Source: Pseudomonas reactans
GTDB taxonomy: Bacteria; Pseudomonadota; Gammaproteobacteria; Pseudomonadales; Pseudomonadaceae
Direction of reading: 5' to 3'
Length of the DNA: 64,000 bases
Assembly (NCBI RefSeq): GCF_013385825.1
Contig: NZ_JACAPG010000003.1
Location: 141,481 to 205,480 of the forward strand
Shown: piece after piece, positions 53,493-62,937 of the stretch
Layout of the letters: every line of letters starts with the position of its first letter
How positions within the stretch are numbered: the stretch's first letter is position 1
Position numbers and translations under genes: made by a program
Notes under the pieces: model-generated
What the model saw: the letters and a program-made list of their open reading frames with translations, nothing else
What the model was told of the DNA's origin: nothing
Database searches by the model: none

Positions 53493-55946
53493 TCAGCGGA
53501 CCTTACCCACAGCCTGGGTCAGCTCTTCCTTGCTGAAATCATCCACGTCGATCACCTTGCGCCGCGCCGCTTCGGCGTCACGCAGGGTTTGCGCTTCGGT
53601 CGGTTGCAAGACGCCTGCGTGCAACGCCGCGTCGATGGCATGCTCCCCGGCGGTCGGTTTGACCTGGCCGCTTTTGAGCGCGGTGTGCAGTTTTTTCTGC
53701 AACGGATGGCTGGCGCCGAGCAGGTCGTAGGCATGTTGCAAGGCGCCCACCGGATCTTCCGCCGATTGCGGGCGGTAGCAGCCGGCCAGCAACTCTTCCA
53801 GGGTCGGGTCACCCTTGGCACGGCCGATCACTGCCGCTACTTCGGCATCCAGCGCATCTGACGGTCCGGTATGACGACGGCCGAACGGGAACACGATCAC
53901 CCGCAGCAGGCAACCCAGCACCTTGTTCGGGAAGTTGCTCAGCAGTTCATCCAGCGCACGCTCCGATTCACCAAGGCTTTCTTCCATGGCCCAGGCGAAC
54001 AATGGTTCCAGATGGTCCGGCGAATCCAGGTCGTGATAACGCTTGAGGGCGGCCGACGCCAGGTACATATGGCTCAGCACGTCACCCAGGCGTGCGGACA
54101 GGCGTTCACGACGCTTCAGCTCGCCACCCAGCAACATCATGCTCAGGTCAGCCAACAGCGCGAACGCGGCCGCCTGGCGGTTGAGTGCGCGGAAGTAACC
54201 CTGGCTCAGGCGGTTGCCCGGCGCTTTCTCGAAATGACCCAAACCGAGGTTCAGCACCAAGGTGCTGGCGGCGTTGCTCACGGCGAAACCGATGTGTTGC
54301 ATCAGCAGCCCGTCGAACTCCTTCAGCGCCTGGTCATGGTCTTCGCGACCGGCCAGGGCCATTTCCTTGAGTACGAACGGATGGCAGCGGATCGCGCCCT
54401 GGCCGAAGATCATCAGGTTGCGCGACAGGATGTTCGCGCCTTCCACAGTGATGAAGATCGGCGCGCCTTGCCAGTTGCGGCCCAGGTAGTTGTTCGGGCC
54501 CATGATGATGCCCTTGCCGCCATGCACGTCCATGGCGTGGCTGATGCACTCGCGACCACGTTCGGTGAGGTGGTACTTGAGAATGGCCGACAGTACCGAG
54601 GGTTTTTCCCCCAGGTCCACGGCATTGGCGGTGAGCATGCGCGCGCTGTCCATCAGCCAGGCGTTGCCGCCGATACGCGCCAAGGCTTCCTGGATGCCCT
54701 CGAAGGCCGACAGCGGCACATTGAATTGTTCGCGTACCTGGGCGTATTGGCCGGTCACCAGGCTGGTGAACTTGGCCGCGCCAGTGCCGACCGCAGGCAG
54801 GGAGATCGAACGGCCCACGGAGAGGCAGTTCATCAACATCATCCAGCCCTTGCCGAGCATTTCCTGGCCGCCGATCAGGAACTCAAGCGGGATGAACACA
54901 TCCTTGCCGGAGTTAGGGCCGTTCATGAAGGCGGCGCCCAGGGGCAGGTGGCGACGGCCGATTTCCACGCCGGGGGTGTCGGTGGGAATCAGCGCCAGGC
55001 TGATGCCCAGGTCTTCCTCCTCACCCAGCAGATGGTCCGGGTCGTGTGCCTTGAAGGCCAAGCCGAGCAGGGTCGCGACCGGGCCGAGGGTGATGTAGCG
55101 TTTTTCCCAGTTCAGGCGCAGGCCAAGGGTTTCCTTGCCTTCCCATTCACCTTTGCAGATCACGCCGGTGTCGGGCATGGCGCCGGCATCGGAGCCCGCC
55201 AGCGGGCCGGTAAGGGCAAAGCAGGGGATATCATCGCCACGGGCCAGGCGCGGGAGGTAGTGGTTGCGCTGTTCTTCGGTGCCGTAGTGCAGCAGCAGTT
55301 CGGCAGGGCCGAGGGAGTTGGGCACCATCACGGTGGACGCCAGGTCACCGCTGCGGGTGGCGAGTTTCATCGCGACCTGGGAGTGGGCATAGGCAGAGAA
55401 GCCCTTGCCGCCATATTCCTTGGGAATGATCAGGGCGAAGAAGCCGTGGGTCTTGATGTGTTCCCAGGCAGCGGGCGGCAGGTCCATGGCCTGGCCGATT
55501 TCCCAGTCGCTGACCATGGCACAGAGTTCTTCAGTGGGGCCATCGATAAACGCTTGTTCTTCTTCGGTCAGTTGCACCTTGGGGTAGGCCAGCAACTTGT
55601 CCCAGTCCGGGCGACCGCTGAACAGTTCGCCGTCCCACCATACGGTGCCGGCGTCGATGGCATCGCGCTCGGTCTCGGACATTGGCGGCAGGACTTTCTG
55701 GAACCAGCTGAACAGTGGCTTGGTGAAGTATTGGCGGCGCAGGTCGGGCAACGGCAGGGGCGCGGCCACCACGGCGATCAACACCCAGAAGACCAGCAGC
55801 AGCCAACCCGGTGCGTGGCTCCAGGCGCCCATCGCCAGCAGGTAGACGGCAACCACGCCCAAGGCGGGCAGGGGCGCGACTCGGCGGTGTGCGAGGTAGG
55901 CAATGCCGACCACCAGCACCAGTATCCACAACAACAGCATATTCAA
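53493..55946 (-). CDS. fadE: Acyl-CoA dehydrogenase FadE
   Basis: 817 residues, the size of E. coli FadE. ATG has GGAGG upstream. Two N-terminal membrane helices (LLLWILVLVVGIAYLAH and LLLVFWVLIAVVAAPL) precede the dehydrogenase fold: HGFFALIIPKEYGGKGFSAYAHSQ, PCFALTGPLAGSDAGAM and MDVHGGKGIIMGPNNYLGR. A long C-terminal extension is typical of the FadE branch. It oxidises acyl-CoA to trans-2-enoyl-CoA, the first beta-oxidation step. Downstream, the PA2817-family gene has been moved away by the island; upstream lies a divergent transglutaminase-like gene. Confidence 0.96.
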   Translation of the reverse strand: MNMLLLWILVLVVGIAYLAHRRVAPLPALGVVAVYLLAMGAWSHAPGWLLLVFWVLIAVVAAPLPLPDLRRQYFTKPLFSWFQKVLPPMSETERDAIDAGTVWWDGELFSGRPDWDKLLAYPKVQLTEEEQAFIDGPTEELCAMVSDWEIGQAMDLPPAAWEHIKTHGFFALIIPKEYGGKGFSAYAHSQVAMKLATRSGDLASTVMVPNSLGPAELLLHYGTEEQRNHYLPRLARGDDIPCFALTGPLAGSDAGAMPDTGVICKGEWEGKETLGLRLNWEKRYITLGPVATLLGLAFKAHDPDHLLGEEEDLGISLALIPTDTPGVEIGRRHLPLGAAFMNGPNSGKDVFIPLEFLIGGQEMLGKGWMMLMNCLSVGRSISLPAVGTGAAKFTSLVTGQYAQVREQFNVPLSAFEGIQEALARIGGNAWLMDSARMLTANAVDLGEKPSVLSAILKYHLTERGRECISHAMDVHGGKGIIMGPNNYLGRNWQGAPIFITVEGANILSRNLMIFGQGAIRCHPFVLKEMALAGREDHDQALKEFDGLLMQHIGFAVSNAASTLVLNLGLGHFEKAPGNRLSQGYFRALNRQAAAFALLADLSMMLLGGELKRRERLSARLGDVLSHMYLASAALKRYHDLDSPDHLEPLFAWAMEESLGESERALDELLSNFPNKVLGCLLRVIVFPFGRRHTGPSDALDAEVAAVIGRAKGDPTLEELLAGCYRPQSAEDPVGALQHAYDLLGASHPLQKKLHTALKSGQVKPTAGEHAIDAALHAGVLQPTEAQTLRDAEAARRKVIDVDDFSKEELTQAVGKVR

Positions 55947-56098
55947 TCCTCCGTGAAACCAGGGGCGAAACCACCAGGGAGCTTAGTCGGCATCCGAACA
56001 AGCGGGGTGATCAGGGTGTAACGAGATTTGGCCGATTCGTCGTTATCTCCCCGGCAGGCCTGTGGTTAGACTCCAGGCTTCCTTCGGAGATAAAGCTC

Positions 56099-56758
56099 AT
56101 GGATACCTACCTGAGTCCCAGCCGCTTCATCGATAGTGACCACCCTGCGGTGGTGGAGTTCGCCGAAAAACACCGTGGAACCCGTGCGAACTTAAGTGAC
56201 CAGGCAGTCAGCCTCTACTACGCCGTGCGTGAGGCGATTCGCTATAACCCCTACACCTTCAGTCGCGACCCAGACGCATTAAGTGCCAGCTTCGCCTTGG
56301 CCAGCGGCGAAAGCTATTGCGTGCCCAAGGCCACCTTGCTCGCCGCCTGTGCGCGCCACTGCGGCATTCCGGCGCGCATCGGCCTGGCGGATGTACGCAA
56401 TCATTTGTCGACGCCGCGCCTGATCACCTTGCTCAAGAGTGACGTATTCGCCATGCACGGCTATACCGAGCTTTACCTCAACGATCGCTGGGTCAAGGCC
56501 ACGCCTGCGTTCAATCAGCAGTTGTGCGATGTATTCGATGTGCCGCCGCTGGACTTCGATGGCATCCACGACAGCGTTTTCCACGCGTTCAATCGCCAAG
56601 GCCAACGTTCGATGGAATATGTGGTCGACCACGGGCAATTTCCTGACGTGCCCGAGGCGTTTTTCTTCGCGCATATTCAGCAGTGTTACCCCCACTTGTT
56701 CAGCGAGGACATGCCGACCCTGCTGGGCGATATGCAGAGCGATTTAAGCCGCGCGTGA
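56099..56758 (+). CDS. Transglutaminase-like cysteine peptidase-fold protein
   Basis: 219 residues from ATG at 56099; the long upstream open frame overlaps fadE and is rejected. The Cys-His-Asp core is visible: SGESYCVPKATLLAACARHCGIPARIG (Cys), MHGYTELYLNDRWVKATPAFN (His, Asp). Such bacterial domains are proteases, deamidases or peptide N-glycanase-like enzymes; substrate unknown. It precedes a GST gene on the same strand, in the order PA2814-PA2813 of P. aeruginosa. Confidence 0.92.
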   Translation: MDTYLSPSRFIDSDHPAVVEFAEKHRGTRANLSDQAVSLYYAVREAIRYNPYTFSRDPDALSASFALASGESYCVPKATLLAACARHCGIPARIGLADVRNHLSTPRLITLLKSDVFAMHGYTELYLNDRWVKATPAFNQQLCDVFDVPPLDFDGIHDSVFHAFNRQGQRSMEYVVDHGQFPDVPEAFFFAHIQQCYPHLFSEDMPTLLGDMQSDLSRA

Positions 56759-56814
56759 ACCGGCGTATGCTGCTGCGTTCATCAAGCCATGTTCATCAAC
56801 AATAAGGCGCGGTC

Positions 56815-57432
56815 ATGCTGAAAATCTGGGGTCGTAAAAATTCATCAAACGTCAGGAAGGCACTGTGGTGCGCCGAGGAACTCGGCCTGGACTATGAAGC
56901 AATTGATGCGGGCGGGGCTTTTGGTGTGGTCGATACGCCGCAATATCGGGCATTGAACCCCAACGGTCGGGTGCCGATGATCGAAGACGGCGATTTCGTG
57001 CTGTGGGAATCCAATACCATCGTGCGCTACCTCTGCGCCAAGCAGGCGTCCCGCTGGTATCCGACTGAGGTGAAAGCCCGGGCCAACGCGGAAAAGTGGA
57101 TGGACTGGACCACGTCGACCTTCGCCGAACCGTTCAAGATTGTGTTCTGGGGCGTCCTGCGCACCCCGGCGGAAAAACAGAACTGGGACAACATCCATGC
57201 CGGTCGCCAGGCCTGTATCGATGTGCTCAAAACCGTTGATGAAGCGCTGGCTACACAGCCGTATCTGTCGGGCAACGAGATCGGCATGGGCGATATTCCC
57301 TTGGGCAGCTTTATCTACGCCTGGTTCGAAATGCCCATCGAACGGCCTGCGATGCCCCATCTAGAGGCCTGGTATGCGCGCCTGCAACAACGTCCGGCCT
57401 ACCGCAAAGCGGTCATGACTGCGTTGACTTAA
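56815..57432 (+). CDS. Glutathione S-transferase
   Basis: 205 residues. N-terminal thioredoxin fold with LKIWGRKNSSNVRKALWCAEELGLDYE (Ser/Asn active-site loop) and GRVPMIEDGDFVLWESNTIVRYLC (glutathione-binding ES motif), then the helical domain with NEIGMGDIPLGSFIYAW. Conjugates or reduces with glutathione in the cytoplasm. Likely independent of the ABC transporter gene 134 bases downstream. Confidence 0.94.
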   Translation: MLKIWGRKNSSNVRKALWCAEELGLDYEAIDAGGAFGVVDTPQYRALNPNGRVPMIEDGDFVLWESNTIVRYLCAKQASRWYPTEVKARANAEKWMDWTTSTFAEPFKIVFWGVLRTPAEKQNWDNIHAGRQACIDVLKTVDEALATQPYLSGNEIGMGDIPLGSFIYAWFEMPIERPAMPHLEAWYARLQQRPAYRKAVMTALT

Positions 57433-57566
57433 TACCCACTATTAATACGGGTGACTGTACTTGTGCGGCGCGGGCAAGCACCATGCTTGTCATGCGCCGC
57501 CGTTGAACTACCTGGGCTGCGCCCCCATCTACTCTTTCTATTCCCTTCTTTGGTGCGTAATCCGAT

Positions 57567-58499
57567 ATGAGTTCCGCTCTGTCCATCCGGCAGCTAACCA
57601 AAACCTACGGCAACGGTTTCCAGGCCCTGAGTGGTATCGATCTGGACGTTGCCGAAGGTGACTTCTTCGCCTTGCTCGGCCCCAACGGCGCCGGCAAATC
57701 CACCACCATCGGTATCCTCTCGACCCTAGTCAACAAGACCAGCGGCACGGTGAATATCTTTGGCCATGACCTGGACAAATCCCCGGCGGCGCTCAAGCGT
57801 TCCATCGGTGTGGTGCCCCAGGAATTCAACTTCAACCAGTTTGAAAAGACCTTCGACATCGTCGTGACCCAGGCGGGCTACTACGGCATTCCGGCGAAAG
57901 TCGCCAAGGAACGCGCCGAGCAGTACCTGACCCAACTGGGCCTGTGGGACAAACGCGACGTGCCTTCGCGTTCGCTGTCCGGCGGCATGAAACGCCGCCT
58001 GATGATCGCCCGCGCACTGGTGCATGAGCCGCGCCTGCTGATCCTCGACGAGCCCACTGCTGGCGTGGACATCGAGCTGCGTCGCTCGATGTGGACCTTT
58101 CTCACCGAGCTGAACGAGAAGGGCATCACCATCATCCTCACCACCCATTACCTGGAAGAGGCTGAGCAGTTGTGCCGCAACATCGGCATCATCGACCACG
58201 GCACCATCGTCGAGAACACCAGCATGCGTAACCTGCTGGGCCAGTTGCATGTGGAAACCTTCTTGCTCGACCTGAAAAACAACCTGTCGGCGCCGCCGCA
58301 ACTGCTCGGCTACCCGAGCCGCCTGGTGGACAGCCATACCCTGGAAGTGCAGGTGGACAAGGCCATGGGGATCACCGCGTTGTTCACGCAGTTGGCGACC
58401 CAGAACATCGAAGTGCTGAGTTTGCGTAACAAAACCAATCGCCTTGAGGAGTTGTTCGTGTCCCTGGTGGAGAAAAATCTGGCGAAGGTGGCGGTATGA
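57567..58499 (+). CDS. ABC transporter ATP-binding protein (YadG-like)
   Basis: 310 residues. Walker A GPNGAGKST, Q-loop in VVPQEFNFNQ, signature LSGGMKRRL, Walker B LLILDEPTAGVD and the H-loop ILTTHYLEEAEQLC. A C-terminal ~90-residue extension is typical of ABC-2 exporters. It overlaps the permease gene by ATGA. Energises export of an unknown substrate. Confidence 0.95.
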   Translation: MSSALSIRQLTKTYGNGFQALSGIDLDVAEGDFFALLGPNGAGKSTTIGILSTLVNKTSGTVNIFGHDLDKSPAALKRSIGVVPQEFNFNQFEKTFDIVVTQAGYYGIPAKVAKERAEQYLTQLGLWDKRDVPSRSLSGGMKRRLMIARALVHEPRLLILDEPTAGVDIELRRSMWTFLTELNEKGITIILTTHYLEEAEQLCRNIGIIDHGTIVENTSMRNLLGQLHVETFLLDLKNNLSAPPQLLGYPSRLVDSHTLEVQVDKAMGITALFTQLATQNIEVLSLRNKTNRLEELFVSLVEKNLAKVAV

Positions 58500-59275
58500 G
58501 TTCTGAACTGCAACCCAACCTCGTCGCGCTGCAAACCATCGTCTATCGCGAAGTGAAGCGCTTTACCCGGATCTGGCCGCAGACCCTGCTGCCGCCGGCG
58601 ATCACCATGGTCCTGTACTTTGTGATCTTCGGTAACCTGATTGGCCGCCAGATTGGCGACATGGGTGGCTTCACCTACATGGAGTACATCGTGCCGGGCC
58701 TGATCATGATGTCGGTGATCACCAACTCCTACGGCAACGTGGTCTCCAGCTTTTTCGGCAGCAAGTTCCAGCGCTCCATCGAAGAATTGATGGTGTCGCC
58801 GGTGTCGCCCCACACCATCCTGATCGGCTACACCCTGGGTGGTGTGCTGCGTGGCTTGATGGTGGGCGTGATCGTGACCCTGCTGTCGCTGTTCTTCACC
58901 CACCTGCAGGTGCATCACCTCGGGGTCACCATTCTGGTGGTGGTACTGACGGCGACGATCTTCTCGCTGCTGGGCTTCATCAACGCCGTGTTTGCACGCA
59001 ACTTCGATGATATTTCGATCATTCCTACTTTCGTGCTGACCCCGTTGACCTACCTGGGCGGGGTGTTCTACTCCATTACGCTGCTGCCGCCGTTCTGGCA
59101 GACCGTGTCGCTGGCCAACCCGGTGCTGCACATGGTCAACGCCTTCCGCTACGGCATTCTGGGGGTGTCGGATATCAAGATCAGCGTGGCGATCACCTTC
59201 ATGCTGGTGGCGACGGTGGTGCTGTATATCGGTTGCGCGAAGCTGCTGGTGAGTGGGCGCGGGATGCGTACGTAA
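58496..59275 (+). CDS. ABC-2 type transporter permease (YadH-like)
   Basis: 259 residues with six predicted membrane segments (for example TLLPPAITMVLYFVIFGNLI and VGVIVTLLSLFF) and the ABC-2 signature region FVLTPLTYLGGVFYSITLLPPFWQTVSLANPVLHMVNAFRYGILG. Partner of the ATP-binding protein immediately upstream (4-base overlap). Ends before a strong terminator. Confidence 0.95.
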   Translation: MSSELQPNLVALQTIVYREVKRFTRIWPQTLLPPAITMVLYFVIFGNLIGRQIGDMGGFTYMEYIVPGLIMMSVITNSYGNVVSSFFGSKFQRSIEELMVSPVSPHTILIGYTLGGVLRGLMVGVIVTLLSLFFTHLQVHHLGVTILVVVLTATIFSLLGFINAVFARNFDDISIIPTFVLTPLTYLGGVFYSITLLPPFWQTVSLANPVLHMVNAFRYGILGVSDIKISVAITFMLVATVVLYIGCAKLLVSGRGMRT

Positions 59276-59290
59276 GCGATGACCCGCAAT

Positions 59291-59322
59291 AAAAAACGGC
59301 CTCAATTGAGGCCGCTTTTTTT
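59291..59322 (+). terminator. Terminator of the ABC transporter operon
   Basis: CGGCCTCAA / TTGAGGCCG perfect palindrome flanked by an A-run and a seven-T run. Confidence 0.92.
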
Positions 59323-59333
59323 GCTTCACACTC

Positions 59334-59417
59334 TGTAGGAGCCGGCTTGCCGGCGATGGCGGCCTGAAGACTTGCATTGAATTCAAAGGCCTCATCGCCG
59401 GCAAGCCGGCTCCTACA
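59334..59417. repeat. REPIN
   Basis: 84 bases with TGTAGGAGCCGGCTTGCCGG and its inverted copy. Between the ABC permease terminator and the convergent TetR gene. Confidence 0.93.
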
Positions 59418-59426
59418 AAGGGATGT

Positions 59427-59972
59427 TCAGGGGGTGAGTGCCAGATCAATCAGTTCATGCAGCTCTTCAACCGGCAACGGTGCGCTGGAAAACAGGCTGC
59501 GATACACCGTGGGTGCCGCGATCAGGTTGAGCAGGCGATCCAGGCTTGGCAACACGTCGACGCTGTCCCGATAACGGTCGAGGATGACCTGCAACTGGCC
59601 CATCAAAATGTGGCTGCAGTAGTCCCTGGGATGACTGCATTGCACGTCGCGCATCATGTTGCGGCCCAGGTCGGAACTCATTTCATCCAGGTACTGTTCG
59701 CCCCAGGCACGCAAGTCACCGCGCAGGCTGCCGGTGTTGGCCGGCTCGCTGTCCGGTCGCAGGCGCTCCAACGCCACATCGGCGAGCAGCGCCGCGAGGT
59801 CGCCCCAGCGTCGGTAGATGGTGGAGGGCGTGACGCCCGCACGCGCAGCAATCATCGGCACGGTCACGCTGGCGCGCTCATGGGCTTCCAGCAGTTCGCG
59901 CGCGGCGTTATGCACTGATTCTTGGACCCGGGCACTGCGGCCTCCCGGGCGAAGGCCTTCTTTAATCGCCAT
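59427..59972 (-). CDS. TetR-family regulator
   Basis: 181 residues. Helix-turn-helix in VPMIAARAGVTPSTIYRRWGDLAALLADVAL (about 38-70), then a C-terminal ligand domain of the TetR_C_16/YcdC-like type. It is divergent from an MFS efflux gene with 91 bases between the starts, the classic repressor-pump arrangement. A near-palindrome at 60033-60047 is a possible operator. Confidence 0.94.
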   Translation of the reverse strand: MAIKEGLRPGGRSARVQESVHNAARELLEAHERASVTVPMIAARAGVTPSTIYRRWGDLAALLADVALERLRPDSEPANTGSLRGDLRAWGEQYLDEMSSDLGRNMMRDVQCSHPRDYCSHILMGQLQVILDRYRDSVDVLPSLDRLLNLIAAPTVYRSLFSSAPLPVEELHELIDLALTP

Positions 59973-60032
59973 GCCTAAAACCTTAACACAAAGAATTTGC
60001 TTTAAGCGCTTTCCAGTAGCACACTCGGCAAA

Positions 60033-60047
60033 AGCAAAATATTAGCT
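60033..60047. promoter_or_regulatory. Near-palindrome in the TetR-MFS intergenic region
   Basis: AGCAAAATATTAGCT, 16 bases before the MFS start and overlapping its likely promoter. Related TTGCTTTAAGCG and TTAGCTTTAGCG copies occur in the same gap. Operator role is inferred from position. Confidence 0.35.
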
Positions 60048-60063
60048 TTAGCGGAGCGTGCCC

Positions 60064-61257
60064 ATGTCCAATATTCCTTCACACCGTGCCAACCTGGCCT
60101 TCCTGGTAATTACGGTGTTGACCTTCCTCGCCGCGTCCAGCGCGCCGACGCCGTTGTATCAGGTGTATCAGGACAACCTGCACTTTTCGGCGGCAATGCT
60201 CACGGTGATCTTCGGCGTCTACGCCGTGAGCTTGCTGGCGGCTCTGCTGACCGTGGGCTCGCTGTCGGATCACCTGGGGCGCAAGCCGGTGATCTTCACG
60301 GCATTGCTGCTGAACATTCTGGCGATGCTGCTGTTTATCAACGCGGACAGCACCGCTTACCTGATCGCCGCCCGCGCGTTGCAAGGTTTTGCGACCGGCA
60401 TGGCAACGGCGGTGCTGAGCGCGACGCTGCTTGATACCGATCGCCTGCGCGGCCCGATGCTCAATAGCCTGGCGCCGCTGTTGGGCATGGCCAGTGGTGG
60501 CCTGGGCAGTGGCTTGCTGGTGGAGTACGCGCCTCGGCCAACCCAGCTGATTTATCTGACGATGCTCGCCTTGATGGTGGGCCAGGCGCTGTACGTGTGG
60601 CGCTTGCCGGAGACGGTCAGTCGGATTCCGGGTGCGTTGAAATCCCTGGCGCCGACCCTGCATGTACCCGAACAGGCACGCCGTGCCTTGTGGCTGGCGA
60701 TGCCGCTGAATGTGGCGGTGTGGGCACTCGGTGGGTTCTTTTCGTCGCTGGCACCTTCGCTGGTGCGGGCGGCGACCGGTTCGACCTCGCACTTGATCGG
60801 CGGTGGGCTGGTGGCCGTGGTCACCTTGAGCGGTGCGGTGATGATCTACAGCCTGCGGGATCGCCCGGCGGACAAGGTCATGCGCCTGTCGGCCGTGCTG
60901 TTGGCGGTGGGCGTGGCCTTGCTGCTGGTGGCGGTGCAGAGCGCCAGCCTGCCGCTGTTCTTTGCCGCCAGTGTGATCGCAGGCTTTGGTTTCGGCGGTG
61001 GGTTCATGGGCAGCGTCCGCAGCATCGTCGGGCTGGCGTTGCCCCATGAGCGGGCCGGGTTGATGTCGGCTTTCTACGTGCTGAGCTACCTGGCGTTCTG
61101 CCTGCCGGCGCTGCTGGCGGGTAACTTGAGCCATGTGTATGGCCTGATCGTGACCACGGATGGCTACGGCGCGGTGTTGATCGTACTGGCCCTGGGTGCC
61201 CTTGTCGGTCTGCTGATGCAGGATTCGACGCGGGCCAGGGCGACGACGGGCGGCTGA
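60064..61257 (+). CDS. MFS transporter (drug efflux type)
   Basis: 397 residues from ATG at 60064, GGAG seven bases upstream. Twelve hydrophobic segments; motif A between TM2 and TM3 reads GSLSDHLGRKPVI and motif C-like GMASGGLGSGLLVEYAP is in TM5. Proton-driven efflux, likely repressed by the divergent TetR protein. Substrate unknown. Confidence 0.94.
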   Translation: MSNIPSHRANLAFLVITVLTFLAASSAPTPLYQVYQDNLHFSAAMLTVIFGVYAVSLLAALLTVGSLSDHLGRKPVIFTALLLNILAMLLFINADSTAYLIAARALQGFATGMATAVLSATLLDTDRLRGPMLNSLAPLLGMASGGLGSGLLVEYAPRPTQLIYLTMLALMVGQALYVWRLPETVSRIPGALKSLAPTLHVPEQARRALWLAMPLNVAVWALGGFFSSLAPSLVRAATGSTSHLIGGGLVAVVTLSGAVMIYSLRDRPADKVMRLSAVLLAVGVALLLVAVQSASLPLFFAASVIAGFGFGGGFMGSVRSIVGLALPHERAGLMSAFYVLSYLAFCLPALLAGNLSHVYGLIVTTDGYGAVLIVLALGALVGLLMQDSTRARATTGG

Positions 61258-61302
61258 TGGGTAATAATCGGTGCCTCGTATCCGCCTGACCGAGAGGCAA
61301 GC

Positions 61303-61614
61303 ATGAAGATCATCCGCAGCAAGGACTTCACCGGCAGCCGGGCCTGGGAGGCGCTGGATATCGCCAACATGAACGGCATCACCACGCGCCTGCACTGGAC
61401 CGATCAGCCGTACCGCTGGCACATCAATGACGGTGAAGAAGTGTTTGTGGTGCTCGATGGCCGGGTGCAGATGCACTACCGCGACAACGGCTTCGAACAG
61501 GTGGCGGAGTTGGGCGTCGGTGACATCTTTTATGCCAGCGTCGGCACCGAACACGTAGCTCATCCCCAAGGCCCGGCGCGCATCCTGGTGATCGAAAGCG
61601 AAGGCAGCGTTTGA
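61303..61614 (+). CDS. Cupin-domain protein
   Basis: 103 residues. Small single cupin with a partially degenerate motif 1 (WTDQPYRWHINDGEEVFVVLDG) and motif 2 (GDIFYASVGTEHVAHPQG). A metal-binding site (His, Glu, His) is plausible. It follows the MFS gene by 45 bases on the same strand and could be co-transcribed. Reaction unknown. Confidence 0.92.
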   Translation: MKIIRSKDFTGSRAWEALDIANMNGITTRLHWTDQPYRWHINDGEEVFVVLDGRVQMHYRDNGFEQVAELGVGDIFYASVGTEHVAHPQGPARILVIESEGSV

Positions 61615-61721
61615 CACTATATTTGTAAAATAGATAACAGATAGAGATATTACCCGTTATATAGATATTCGATCAGGTTCTATCATGTTCTCAACCTCAT
61701 GCGAGGAAGAGGATTGCCATC

Positions 61722-62870
61722 ATGACCTGCTCGAATACCGTCAGCTACAAACCCTTCAGTCACTTGACCCGTCCACGGGAAGTGATCCGCCAGTTCACCC
61801 CCAACTGGTTTGCCGCCACCATGGGCACCGGCGTGCTCGCGTTGGCGTTGGCGCAACTGCCGTTCAATTTGCCTGGCTTGCACGCGATTGCCGAAGCGCT
61901 GTGGTTGTTCACCATCGGCCTGTTTGTGCTGTTCAGCGTGCTGTATGCGGCCCGTTGGGTGATGTTTTTCCACGAGGCGCGGAGGATTTTCGGGCACTCC
62001 ACGGTGTCGATGTTCTTCGGCACGATTCCCATGGGACTGGCGACGATTCTCAACGGCCTGCTGTTGTTTGGCCTGCCACGCTGGGGCAGCGATGTGATCC
62101 CCCTGGCGCAAGCGCTGTGGTGGCTGGATGTGGCCATGGCCCTGGCCTGCGGCGTGTTGATCCCGTTCATGATGTTCACCCGCCAGGAACACAGCATCGA
62201 CCAGATGACCGCGGTCTGGCTGTTGCCGGTGGTGGCCGCCGAAGTCGCCGCTGCCAGCGGTGGCCTGCTCGCACCACACCTGGCAGATGCCCATTCGCAG
62301 TTGGTGATGCTGGTGACTAGCTACGTGCTGTGGGCGTTTTCCCTGCCGGTGGCATTCAGCATCCTCACTATCCTGATGCTGCGCATGGCCCTGCATAAAC
62401 TGCCTCATGCCAATATGGCCGCGTCGAGTTGGCTGGCGTTGGGCCCCATTGGCACTGGGGCGTTGGGCATGCTGTTGCTGGGAGGCGATGCGCCGGCCAT
62501 TTTCGCGGCCAATGGTTTGCCGGGTGTCGGCGAAATGGCCAACGGCCTCGGCCTTGTAGCGGGCATTACGTTGTGGGGGTTCGGCCTGTGGTGGATGTTG
62601 ATCGCGGTATTGATCACCCTGCGTTACCTGCGCGCCGGCATCCCTTTCAACCTCGGCTGGTGGGGCTTTACCTTTCCACTGGGTGTGTACGCTCTGGCAA
62701 CGCTTAAGCTGGCGAGCCTGTTGCACCTGGGTTTCTTCAGTGTTTTCGGCAGTGTGCTGGTGGCGGCATTGGCGCTGATGTGGCTGATCGTCGCCAAGCG
62801 CACGGTGCAGGGCGCCTATAAAGGTGAGCTTTTTGTTTCGCCATGCATTGCAGGACTAGCGAATAAGTAA
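61722..62870 (+). CDS. TDT-family transporter (TehA/SLAC1-like)
   Basis: 382 residues, ten hydrophobic segments. Conserved blocks RQFTPNWFAATMGTGVLALAL and VMFFHEARRIFGHSTVSMFFGTIPMG belong to the tellurite-resistance/dicarboxylate transporter family, which includes anion channels and sulfite exporters. The 100 bases upstream are very AT-rich with repeated GATAT motifs, unlike the surroundings. No partner gene. Confidence 0.93.
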   Translation: MTCSNTVSYKPFSHLTRPREVIRQFTPNWFAATMGTGVLALALAQLPFNLPGLHAIAEALWLFTIGLFVLFSVLYAARWVMFFHEARRIFGHSTVSMFFGTIPMGLATILNGLLLFGLPRWGSDVIPLAQALWWLDVAMALACGVLIPFMMFTRQEHSIDQMTAVWLLPVVAAEVAAASGGLLAPHLADAHSQLVMLVTSYVLWAFSLPVAFSILTILMLRMALHKLPHANMAASSWLALGPIGTGALGMLLLGGDAPAIFAANGLPGVGEMANGLGLVAGITLWGFGLWWMLIAVLITLRYLRAGIPFNLGWWGFTFPLGVYALATLKLASLLHLGFFSVFGSVLVAALALMWLIVAKRTVQGAYKGELFVSPCIAGLANK

Positions 62871-62888
62871 GCCGGATTAGGTAAAGTC

Positions 62889-62922
62889 GTGGCCTGAATG
62901 CTTTTACAAAAACACAGGCCAC
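62889..62922. other. Hairpin upstream of the last gene
   Basis: GTGGCCTG and CAGGCCAC separated by 18 bases, ending 15 bases before the start codon at 62938. No T-run; could be a weak terminator of the TDT gene or an mRNA leader structure. Confidence 0.4.
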
Positions 62923-62937
62923 GCAGGAACACGGACG

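Noticed and set aside
53871..56021. 716-codon plus-strand open frame
   Set aside because: Antisense shadow of fadE; no recognisable domain, and fadE is unambiguous.
60079..61617. 512-codon minus-strand open frame
   Set aside because: Antisense to the MFS and cupin genes; Gln/His/Arg-rich with no fold-like pattern.
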